Assembly: GCA_001789355.1 (NCBI GenBank)
Contig: MFZI01000046.1
Span: forward strand, 2,433 to 9,015
DNA from: Candidatus Roizmanbacteria bacterium RIFCSPHIGHO2_01_FULL_39_8
Lineage (GTDB): Bacteria > Patescibacteriota > Microgenomatia > UBA1406 > GWC2-37-13
DNA length: 6,583 nucleotides
Reading direction: 5' to 3'
The translations under genes were made by a program, and so were the position numbers. The notes below the pieces were generated by a model. It was not told where the DNA came from. It worked only from the letters and a program-made list of their open reading frames with translations, and made no database searches. Below are positions 1 to 5,126 of the stretch, piece by piece (within the stretch, counting starts at the first letter, position 1; every line of letters begins with the position of its first letter).

Positions 1-1
1 T

Positions 2-808
2 ATTACCTACCAAATTATGTTAAAAAAAACCGCAGATACAGTCGCGAAGGTTTTTTTTACTAACAAAACAAAGCGCAGGTATATCGATTATCAAAAGGAA
101 TCTACTAAAGCTGTCCTTTTTTCTCCCGAGCAGATTGCAATCATGACAGGGTCACCGGATAAGCGAAGGAAATATTTCGACAGTGTTTTGCGCGAGTTTG
201 ATATTGAGTACAAAAAAAAACTGGCTCATTATGAAACAGCCCTAAGAAAAAGGAATAAAATCCTCGAGCATCATGTGAGCGAATCACAGCTTCGGAAAGA
301 AATATCTTTTTGGAACGACTATCTCGCGGAGCAGGCGAGATATATTACTGCAAAACGGGAAGAATATCTTAATTTTCTGAATCGCCATACCAAGATAGAT
401 AATAGAGAATTTCACATAGAGTATGTTAGGAATGAGTTTACGAAGGAGCGGCTTACAGAGAAGTATGATCTGGAGCTAAGAGTGAGGAAAACAATGATAG
501 GTCCGCAAAAAGACGACTTTCATGTATATCAAGTGAGGGGAAAAGAAAAGAAGAATCTCCAGCACTACGGCTCGCGAAGTGAACAGCGCTTAGGTATGTT
601 TTGGCTTAAGCTCGATGAAACGCTTTATATAGAAAACCAATTAAAATTGAGGCCGATATTACTGCTGGATGATATCTTATCCGAGCTGGATAAGAAAAAC
701 AAGAAGCTGGTCATCGATTTGATCCAAAAATACCAGACCGTTATCACGACAACAGAGACAGAGCTTATAGATCTTGCCAAGATGCAAAAAAGCTTAATTA
801 AGCTCTGA
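2..808 (+). CDS. recF: DNA replication and repair protein RecF, 5'-truncated by the window edge
   Basis: RecF is an SMC/ABC-like ATPase that binds gapped DNA and helps load RecA with RecO and RecR. The reading frame is open from base 2, so the N-terminus with the Walker A loop lies outside the window; bacterial RecF is usually about 350-370 residues and about 268 are seen here. Numbering from the first internal ATG (base 17), visible landmarks are FSPEQIAIMTGSPDKRR (about 35-51), LRKRNKIL (76-83), GPQKDDF (162-168), the ABC signature-like GSRSEQRLG (185-193), and Walker B LLLDD followed by ILSELD (216-225). These match the RecF C-terminal half in order and spacing. The base-17 ATG is an internal methionine, not the real start. 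The gene ends at TGA 806-808. A 14-bp palindrome (791-804) lies in its last codons. No frameshift is seen. Confidence 0.93.
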   Translation: MTYQIMLKKTADTVAKVFFTNKTKRRYIDYQKESTKAVLFSPEQIAIMTGSPDKRRKYFDSVLREFDIEYKKKLAHYETALRKRNKILEHHVSESQLRKEISFWNDYLAEQARYITAKREEYLNFLNRHTKIDNREFHIEYVRNEFTKERLTEKYDLELRVRKTMIGPQKDDFHVYQVRGKEKKNLQHYGSRSEQRLGMFWLKLDETLYIENQLKLRPILLLDDILSELDKKNKKLVIDLIQKYQTVITTTETELIDLAKMQKSLIKL

Positions 809-908
809 TTTAGATTGTCATGCCAATCTAATTCCGACCTCGCAGGTCAAATCTGGGTTGTGGTAGGGCTCCAAAATTAGTCACTTTTTTGATAAAATTG
901 AGTATATT
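809..908. other. Intergenic region after recF with small hairpins
   Basis: No gene is seen here. The interval holds an 8-bp inverted repeat with a 6-nt loop (810-817 with 824-831, arm TTAGATTG) and a GACCT-CGC-AGGTC hairpin (836-848). Neither is followed directly by a T tract. The only T run (885-890) is about 40 bases further on, so a rho-independent terminator for recF is possible but not convincing. A TATATT hexamer at 903-908 abuts the broken tRNA at 909 and could be a -10 box, but no good -35 lies 16-18 bp upstream. Confidence 0.4.
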
Positions 909-946
909 GGAGAGGTGCGAGAGCGGTTGAATGCACAGGTTTCGAA
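909..946 (+). pseudogene. 5' fragment of an interrupted serine-type tRNA gene
   Basis: The fragment reads GGAGAGG-TG, then a D-loop-like GAGCGGTTGAA, then CAGGT-TTCGAA. This is the layout of the 5' half of a class II bacterial tRNA-Ser: acceptor 909-915, T8-G9, D arm, 5' anticodon stem CAGGT 936-940, then loop bases with CGA (943-945) in anticodon register. It stops inside the anticodon loop, where the inverted-repeat arm TCCCGATAAAT (947-957) begins; no 3' anticodon strand (ACCTG) follows. The D stem pairs poorly, consistent with decay. Its acceptor strand is perfectly complementary to CCTCTCC at 1150-1156, beyond the intact tRNA. It is probably a broken gene. A transcript folded across the whole 909-1157 span cannot be excluded. 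Confidence 0.6.
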
Positions 947-1062
947 TCCCGATAAATATAAATGGAGGCGTGCCAGAGTGGCCGAATGGGCTAGTCTCGA
1001 AAACTAGTATAGTCGCAAGGCTATCAGAGGTTCGAATCCTCTCGCCTCCGCATTTATCGGGA
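947..1062. repeat. 11-bp inverted repeat flanking the intact tRNA-Ser
   Basis: The left arm TCCCGATAAAT (947-957) and right arm ATTTATCGGGA (1052-1062) are exact reverse complements. Between them lies essentially only the intact tRNA-Ser (964-1050), with a 6-base spacer on the left and 1 base on the right. The left arm starts inside the anticodon loop of the upstream tRNA fragment. In RNA the arms would extend the tRNA acceptor stem into a long hairpin, which could matter for 5' and 3' end processing. It may also be a palindromic element split by the tRNA, or the ends of a small tRNA-carrying insertion. Confidence 0.8.
964..1050 (+). tRNA. tRNA-Ser (anticodon CGA)
   Basis: A complete class II cloverleaf can be drawn. 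Acceptor GGAGGCG (964-970) pairs with CGCCTCC (1043-1049). T8-G9 is followed by a D arm with CCA/TGG. The anticodon stem is CTAGT (991-995) with ACTAG (1003-1007), loop CTCGAAA, anticodon CGA at 998-1000. The long variable arm has a 6-bp stem, ATAGTC (1009-1014) with GGCTAT (1019-1024), loop GCAA. The T arm is AGAGG-TTCGAAT-CCTCT (1026-1042), and the discriminator is G1050. The long variable arm, G73 and CGA anticodon identify serine, reading UCG. The 3' CCA is not encoded (CA follows G73), so CCA-adding enzyme would be needed. It lies inside an 11-bp inverted repeat and between the two halves of another tRNA gene. Confidence 0.96.
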
Positions 1063-1082
1063 CAAATCTCGCCCCCACCGCA
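1063..1082 (+). pseudogene. Possible 3' remnant of another serine-type tRNA
   Basis: AAATCTCGC followed by CCCCACC-G-CA resembles a T-loop 3' half, a T-stem 3' strand, an acceptor 3' strand, discriminator G and CA. It ends in the same CCGCA pattern as the intact tRNA (ends 1052) and the broken one (ends 1159). It begins directly after the right arm of the inverted repeat. No GGTGGGG acceptor partner occurs nearby. With only about 19 bases, a chance resemblance is quite possible. Confidence 0.3.
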
Positions 1083-1084
1083 TT

Positions 1085-1159
1085 GAGGGTTCGTTTACCC
1101 TGAGCGAATTTATCCTGAGCGCAGTCGAAGGAGTCGAAGGGAATCCCACCCTCTCCGCA
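1085..1159 (+). pseudogene. 3' fragment of the interrupted tRNA, with a repeat inserted in its T-loop
   Basis: GAGGG-TTCG (1085-1093) and AAT-CCCAC (1142-1149) join into a T arm with a canonical 7-nt loop TTCGAAT and four of five stem pairs (A1086/A1148 mismatched). They are followed by acceptor strand CCTCTCC (1150-1156), discriminator G1157 and CA. The acceptor strand is the perfect complement of 909-915, which identifies this as the 3' end of the upstream fragment. The 48 bases between the T-arm halves (1094-1141) are two nested copies of a hairpin repeat. The 3' anticodon strand and variable arm are not identifiable, so a functional product is unlikely. Confidence 0.6.
1094..1141. repeat. 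24-nt hairpin repeat inserted inside another copy of itself
   Basis: The outer copy is TTTACCCTGAGCGAA (1094-1108) continued by GTCGAAGGG (1133-1141). The inner copy is the uninterrupted 24 bases 1109-1132, starting TTTATCCTGAGCG and ending AGTCGAAGGA. The two 24-mers agree at 21 positions. Two of the three differences are at positions that pair in the hairpin: C5-G24 outer, T5-A24 inner. Each unit folds as a (C/T)CCT stem with AGG(G/A), flanked by G-A/A-G mismatches and a G-C pair. From memory, CCTGAGCG...GTCGAAGG-type repeats are dispersed in many environmental genomes; this was not checked. Confidence 0.8.
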
Positions 1160-1175
1160 AAATTAGTAGACCGAT

Positions 1176-1790
1176 ATGCAAGAGATAAATAAGAAACTCA
1201 TCGAAGCAATACAAGGGAAAAAGGCATTAATATGGGATTTTGACGGGGTATTCTGTTTTCTTGACTGGCACTATGGAGAAGGTGTTAATGTATATAAAAA
1301 TAGACTATGGCAACTCCTGGAGGAGTTTGATCCAAAAATCAGATCAAAATTCAGTAACGGATTAAATTATCCTTACGAACACACAGATTATATAATCAAG
1401 CGGTACGGCAGCGAAGCCTTCAATAAAATAAACACGTTCTATCTTAAGAAAGAGTTACAAATTTTCACGCACTCATCATTTAATGATGAGTTAATACACG
1501 TATTTAGAGATCTCACTCAAGACTTCGAACATTATATCTGGTCGAATAATCAAGGCGAAGTAATTTTAAAAGCATTAACGAAATCAGGGATTCATGATAA
1601 ATTCAAGGCAATTGCTTCCCGCGATAAGATACGTCTGGCCAAACCAAATGTACAGGGGTTTGATCTTATTAAAAGTTATACCTCCAATCCTATCAAGAGT
1701 TTTCTTTTTATAGGAGATTCTCAACAAACAGATACTCTTGCTGCAAAAAAACTGGGCATGGAATTTTTTTTCTACAAAGTACACCTCTGA
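1176..1790 (+). CDS. HAD-superfamily hydrolase (probable phosphatase)
   Basis: This 204-residue protein has the four haloacid dehalogenase motifs in order. Motif I is IWDFDGV with nucleophile D21 and D23, motif II is WSNN with S123, motif III is AKPN with K156, and motif IV is GDSQQTD with D181 and D186. The segment between motifs I and II (about 30-110) is a helical cap, as in phosphoglycolate-phosphatase-like subfamily I enzymes. It is predicted to be a cytosolic Mg-dependent phosphatase; the substrate cannot be told from sequence. There is no signal peptide. The ATG at 1176 sits 16 bases after the broken tRNA's 3' end, without a Shine-Dalgarno site. mutY follows after 18 bp, so co-transcription is likely. 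A 10-bp hairpin overlaps its stop codon. Confidence 0.85.
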   Translation: MQEINKKLIEAIQGKKALIWDFDGVFCFLDWHYGEGVNVYKNRLWQLLEEFDPKIRSKFSNGLNYPYEHTDYIIKRYGSEAFNKINTFYLKKELQIFTHSSFNDELIHVFRDLTQDFEHYIWSNNQGEVILKALTKSGIHDKFKAIASRDKIRLAKPNVQGFDLIKSYTSNPIKSFLFIGDSQQTDTLAAKKLGMEFFFYKVHL

Positions 1791-1799
1791 GGTGTACTT
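1777..1799. promoter_or_regulatory. Perfect 10-bp hairpin across the HAD stop codon, upstream of mutY
   Basis: AAGTACACCT (1777-1786) and AGGTGTACTT (1790-1799) are exact reverse complements separated by a 3-nt loop CTG. The HAD stop TGA (1788-1790) lies at the tip. No U tract follows on either strand, so it does not look like an intrinsic terminator. The right arm contains GAGGTG (1789-1794), the only Shine-Dalgarno-like string before mutY (ATG 1809), but it is 14 bases away and would be hidden in the stem. It could act in mRNA stability or in coupling mutY translation to that of the HAD gene. Confidence 0.65.
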
Positions 1800-1808
1800 G
1801 ATATAAAA

Positions 1809-2621
1809 ATGAAGAAAAGAACATTAGAACATTTCAAAAAAACAATCCGGGATTACTATAAAAAAAACAAAAGAAACCTTCCTTGGAGGAATACGACGAA
1901 TCCTTATCATATCTTCATTTCGGAGCTCATGCTTCAGCAGACCCAGGTGTCAAGAGTTGTCAAAAAATATAAAGAATTTATCAAAAAATTTCCTGACTTC
2001 AGGTCCTTAGCAAAAGCTCCTATTCGAGATGTCCTTATGGTGTGGCAGGGGATGGGATACAATAGGCGGGCAAAGTACTTAAAAGAGTCCGCTCTTCATA
2101 TTGAGCGAACATATAAAGGCATCGTGCCACAAGATGTACAAAAAGTCGATGAACTTCCGGGTATAGGATCGGCGACAGCGGGATCGATCGTCTGCTTCTC
2201 CTACAATCTTCCCACTCTTTTTATAGAGACTAACACCAGACGAGTGTTCATTCATTTCTTTTTTGCCGATAAAAAGGGTGTCGATGATAAGGATATTATC
2301 CCGCTTCTTGAGGCGACACTTGATCGGGAAAATCCAAGGGAATGGTACTATGCTCTCATGGACTATGGAGCGATGCTCGGTGTCGGAAGAAAGAACGCTA
2401 ACGCAAGAAGTAAGCACTACAAAAAACAATCCCCATTCAAAAATTCGGATCGACAGATACGGGGAGCAATCATACGACACCTCCTTAAAAATAAGCACTC
2501 CAATGAAAATAGCTTGAATAGCGTATTATCTTTTGGGCAAGCGAGGATAAAAAAGAATTTATTACAATTGCGAAGAGAAGGAATGATACAAGAAAAGAAA
2601 GGAAATTATTTTATCGTATGA
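1809..2621 (+). CDS. mutY: A/G-specific adenine DNA glycosylase, short form without Fe-S cluster
   Basis: MutY removes adenine mispaired with 8-oxoguanine. Residues 20-200 match the helix-hairpin-helix glycosylase fold: LPWR (24-27), ISELMLQQTQV (37-47) with catalytic Glu39, GMGYNRRAKYL (81-91), and the HhH motif VDELPGIGSATAGSI (113-127). The usual catalytic Asp (DGN in E. coli MutY) aligns with Glu140 in FIETNTRRV. The C-X6-C-X2-C-X5-C cluster motif expected after MDYGAM (184-189) is absent; the protein has a single cysteine, C129. At 270 residues it also lacks the usual NUDIX-like 8-oxoG-sensing domain. Residues 213-270 instead resemble a winged-helix module (RQIRGAIIRHLL ... LLQLRREGMI ... 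GNYFIV). Start: ATG 1809, the in-frame stop TGA 1788-1790 lying seven codons upstream with no other standard start between. It overlaps nth by ATGA (2618-2621). Confidence 0.88.
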   Translation: MKKRTLEHFKKTIRDYYKKNKRNLPWRNTTNPYHIFISELMLQQTQVSRVVKKYKEFIKKFPDFRSLAKAPIRDVLMVWQGMGYNRRAKYLKESALHIERTYKGIVPQDVQKVDELPGIGSATAGSIVCFSYNLPTLFIETNTRRVFIHFFFADKKGVDDKDIIPLLEATLDRENPREWYYALMDYGAMLGVGRKNANARSKHYKKQSPFKNSDRQIRGAIIRHLLKNKHSNENSLNSVLSFGQARIKKNLLQLRREGMIQEKKGNYFIV

Positions 2622-3244
2622 AACAATTGGCAGAAAGAAAAAAAAGAGCTGTTAAAATGATTAAAGAACTTAAAAAACTCTTTCCTGATGCAAAGACAGT
2701 GCTTAAGTTTTCCAATAACTTGGAGCTTTTGATAGTAGTTATGCTCTCTGCCCAGTGTACGGACAGAATGGTAAATAAAGTGACGGAAAAACTGTTCAAA
2801 AAGTATAAAAAACTGGATGAGTATGTGAAAGCAGATCCAAAGGAGTTTGAAAGAGATATCCACTCCTGTGGATTTTATAAAAACAAAACCAAAAATATTC
2901 TTACTACGGTAAAGATGCTAAAAGAAGAATTTGGGGGGAAGGTTCCCCACACGATGCAAGGCCTGTTGCGGTTACGGGGAGTGGCGAGAAAAACTGCGAA
3001 TGTGGTCTTAGGAAATGCCTATGGTATTGTCGAGGGAATCGCGGTAGATACCCACGTGATTAGACTTTCAAAGTTGTATGGACTTACCGACAATACCAAT
3101 CCCGATAGGATTGAAAAGGACCTGATGAGAATTGTCCCCAAAAAAGACTGGTTTCTTTTCACCAATCTTCTCATCGAGTATGGAAGGAAGTATTGTCCGG
3201 CAAGAAAGCACGACCACAAGAATTGTCCGCTAAGTAGTATTTAA
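2618..3244 (+). CDS. nth: Endonuclease III-type DNA glycosylase/AP lyase with incomplete Fe-S motif
   Basis: Endonuclease III excises oxidised pyrimidines and nicks the resulting AP site. The 208-residue protein matches the family along its whole length. LSAQCTDRMVN (44-54) is the conserved N-terminal motif. The HhH LRGVARKTANVVL (119-131) carries catalytic Lys125. VDTHVIRL (143-150) carries catalytic Asp144. The C-terminal cluster motif (C-X6-C-X2-C-X5-C, E. coli C187, C194, C197, C203) is degraded: C193 and C203 fit ligands one and three, His200 occupies the second position, and the protein stops at residue 208, one short of the fourth. Cluster binding is therefore doubtful. The ATGA overlap with mutY suggests coupled translation. 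A poorly placed GGA-rich stretch lies well upstream. Confidence 0.93.
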   Translation: MKQLAERKKRAVKMIKELKKLFPDAKTVLKFSNNLELLIVVMLSAQCTDRMVNKVTEKLFKKYKKLDEYVKADPKEFERDIHSCGFYKNKTKNILTTVKMLKEEFGGKVPHTMQGLLRLRGVARKTANVVLGNAYGIVEGIAVDTHVIRLSKLYGLTDNTNPDRIEKDLMRIVPKKDWFLFTNLLIEYGRKYCPARKHDHKNCPLSSI

Positions 3245-3254
3245 GGGCTCAAAT

Positions 3255-3283
3255 TTGACTTTTAGAAATAAAATAATTATAGT
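3255..3283 (+). promoter_or_regulatory. Sigma-70-type promoter for the 176-residue gene, leaderless
   Basis: TTGACT (3255-3260) and TATAGT (3278-3283) are separated by exactly 17 bp, each one base off consensus. Transcription would start about 3289-3291, two to four bases before the ATG at 3293. No room for a ribosome binding site remains, so the message would be leaderless or nearly so. Confidence 0.72.
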
Positions 3284-3292
3284 TTAGTAATT

Positions 3293-3823
3293 ATGGATGA
3301 AACGGATTTAGCGAATCTTGAAAATCAGAGTAGAGGTAGGTTAAGTGTAGTAGATAAATTTAGAGATCATCTTAACGCTAAGGGGGCTAATAGTATAGCG
3401 GAATTATTAGGAGGAAAGAGTGCCGAAGGATTTTCTCCAGATGATATTAAACTGTTTGAAAATAGAGTATTTTGGGTTGAACTAGGGGATGTTCTAGCTT
3501 ACAATGGTCAGACCATTCCACCGGATCTTCTTACAAACAGTGCTGTAGCAGAGCGAGATATGCAAACAATGTTAGAAACTTACGCATCAGCAGTAACGAT
3601 GATGAATCTAGAATTAGTTCCTCAAAAGGCAAAAGGACCCGCTGCTCCACAATTCCCTACACCAAGTTTTAGCGAGGTAAGAGCTAATTTAGCTCTCTCC
3701 GATCAAGCAAAATTAGCACAGGTAAATCGCAGAGCAGCGCCATTAGTAGCATATTACACGGGATTCAGACCATCCCCAAGTAGTACTCCGTTGCCATCTT
3801 CTTCTATCCCTGTCAAGACTTGA
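3293..3823 (+). CDS. Hypothetical protein, 176 residues, Pro/Ser-rich linker and tail
   Basis: I do not recognise this protein. It has no signal peptide, membrane segment or cysteine. Residues 1-108 look helical and acidic, ending LELVPQKA. A proline-containing linker follows (about 111-127, KGPAAPQFPTPSF), then a second short helical segment (about 127-156) and a low-complexity tail (RPSPSSTPLPSSS, 159-171). This suggests a small two-part protein joined by flexible linkers. It has its own promoter and starts at the first ATG, two to four bases from the predicted transcript start. The upstream repair operon ends 48 bp before it. It converges on the Y-family polymerase gene, with 16 bp between their stop codons and no visible terminator. 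Coding reality is supported by the promoter and intact length, not by homology. Confidence 0.6.
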   Translation: MDETDLANLENQSRGRLSVVDKFRDHLNAKGANSIAELLGGKSAEGFSPDDIKLFENRVFWVELGDVLAYNGQTIPPDLLTNSAVAERDMQTMLETYASAVTMMNLELVPQKAKGPAAPQFPTPSFSEVRANLALSDQAKLAQVNRRAAPLVAYYTGFRPSPSSTPLPSSSIPVKT

Positions 3824-3839
3824 TAATGCTTAAAAATAA

Positions 3840-5069
3840 CTAGACAAGGTTTATTAGTGGCATATTTAATTTTGGCTTCTCTTTTACTATTTTTCCTCTT
3901 TTTTTATCAAACAACATCGAGCCGAAGTCGACTTTTTTAGCCTCAAATAAGGGGTAGAGCTTCTTTATTTTTTCCTCCTGGTTTTCTTGTTGATTAAAAA
4001 GCGACATCTGATTTATGACATTGTCCTGCAGGTCAGAAATAGTGCATCCGGTAGCTCTATACTGTGAGTCTTTTCGATACATCTTTTCAAACGTTTGCCT
4101 CAACTGTTCATGGATAAGATAGGGATAAAAAACTTTTTCTGCTAGCTTAATTTCTGTTCCGTAGTATTCGAAATTTTGGGTCTTTATGAAAGGATAGATC
4201 TTCCCTACGACGTAGTCAAATTTTCTTGCCTGCTGGAAAGCATCTTCGATATGCTGCAAAAGTCGTGCCCACAAGAAATCCTTGTTGTTAGTCGAAGGGG
4301 TAAAAGTCTGGGAGCGGGTGATGCTTTTGTAGGATTGTCTCCCCTCTAGATCCAAATCATATACTTTTTCTCCCCGGAGTTCCCTCCATATTTCATGATA
4401 TGGTTTAGAGAGCTGATTTGTGATAAATAATTCTTTTTTTGAGGTGAAGTCGAATGCTGTTTTTATCCCAAATTTTTCCAAATAGGCTGACGTTTGTACC
4501 CCGATACCCCAGACATCGTAGATTTTTGTCTTTCGCAGAAGATCCTCTATTTGTTTTCCCGAAACGAGAGTGAGACCGGAAGGTTTATGGGAAGAAGAGG
4601 CGAGCTTAGCCAAGCACTTGGTGAGCGACACGCCTACCGATATACTGATACCAAGAGATGACTCGATTTTTTCTTTGATCTCTTTTGCGATCTCGTAATA
4701 CGTCATATGGAGGGGGCGGCGTAAGCCTTTGATATCTGCAAATCCTTCATCTATGGAGTATTCTTCTACTTGTGGCGTGAAAGACCGGACGATAGAGAAC
4801 ATCTTAGAAGCAAAAAGGCCGTAGAGCTCATAGTCAGAGTCCAGGATGATACACTGTGGACATATTTTTCTGATCTGCCAGGTGAGCATACCTCTTTTTA
4901 TTCCACATTTTCTCGCCTCGTAGGAAACCGCTGTCGCAAGACCCCTCTCTGAGCCTGTCACGACGGGTTTGCCTTTTAATTTTGGGTTGACGGCTTGAAA
5001 CACAGAGCAAAAAAAGGCGTCACCGTCGAGATGAAGAATTGTATTTGGCCAAGAGTGGACCTGCAACAC
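3840..5069 (-). CDS. dinB: Y-family translesion DNA polymerase (DinB/UmuC type)
   Basis: Error-prone polymerase for lesion bypass. It is 409 residues; E. coli Pol IV has 351. Palm motif LHLDGDAFF (12-20) has metal ligand D15 and steric gate F20. YSIDEGFAD (104-112) carries D107-E108. SVGVSLTKCLAKLASSSHKPSG (144-165) is the conserved palm segment. A thumb HhH lies at WGIG (187-190), and the little finger follows (about 245-345). QMSLF (354-358) is a beta-clamp-binding motif. The C-terminal 50 residues resemble the tail of UmuC-like and long DinB proteins; dinB versus umuC assignment is uncertain. The start is GTG at 5067-5069 (TTG next), since a stop lies four codons upstream and the fold begins near residue 10. 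There is no Shine-Dalgarno site, and the AT-rich repeat runs up to the start codon. It is last in the lexA operon. Confidence 0.92.
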   Translation of the reverse strand: MLQVHSWPNTILHLDGDAFFCSVFQAVNPKLKGKPVVTGSERGLATAVSYEARKCGIKRGMLTWQIRKICPQCIILDSDYELYGLFASKMFSIVRSFTPQVEEYSIDEGFADIKGLRRPLHMTYYEIAKEIKEKIESSLGISISVGVSLTKCLAKLASSSHKPSGLTLVSGKQIEDLLRKTKIYDVWGIGVQTSAYLEKFGIKTAFDFTSKKELFITNQLSKPYHEIWRELRGEKVYDLDLEGRQSYKSITRSQTFTPSTNNKDFLWARLLQHIEDAFQQARKFDYVVGKIYPFIKTQNFEYYGTEIKLAEKVFYPYLIHEQLRQTFEKMYRKDSQYRATGCTISDLQDNVINQMSLFNQQENQEEKIKKLYPLFEAKKVDFGSMLFDKKRGKIVKEKPKLNMPLINLV

Positions 5070-5126
5070 AAATTTAATTTAGAATTTATAATTCAGAATT
5101 CATAATTAAATTTAGAATCTAGAATT
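5070..5126. repeat. AT-rich degenerate repeat array at the 3' side of the four-helix-bundle gene
   Basis: The sequence is built from AATTC-containing units, including AATTCAGAATT (5090-5100) and AGAATCTAGAATT (5114-5126). Both recur inverted on the other side of the four-helix-bundle gene: the first matches 5504-5514 at 11 of 11, and 5109-5126 matches 5511-5528 at 17 of 18. The array supplies the stop codon and last codons (NSRF) of that gene and extends to the polymerase start codon. Confidence 0.75.

Noticed and set aside
791..804. AGCTTAATTAAGCT palindrome as recF terminator
   Set aside because: It lies within the coding sequence, can form only a 5-bp AT-rich stem with a 4-nt loop, and is not followed by a T tract.
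909..1159. Group I intron or archaeal-type bulge-helix-bulge intron in a tRNA
   Set aside because: The insert contains a complete tRNA and short palindromes, lacks any recognisable intron core, and the 3' anticodon strand and variable arm of the outer tRNA cannot be found.
2079..2498. 139-codon minus-strand frame inside mutY
   Set aside because: It is fully contained in a well-supported glycosylase gene, with no ribosome site or recognisable motif.
3824..3839. Shared terminator between the convergent hypothetical and polymerase genes
   Set aside because: Only 16 bp separate the stops and no inverted repeat is present there.
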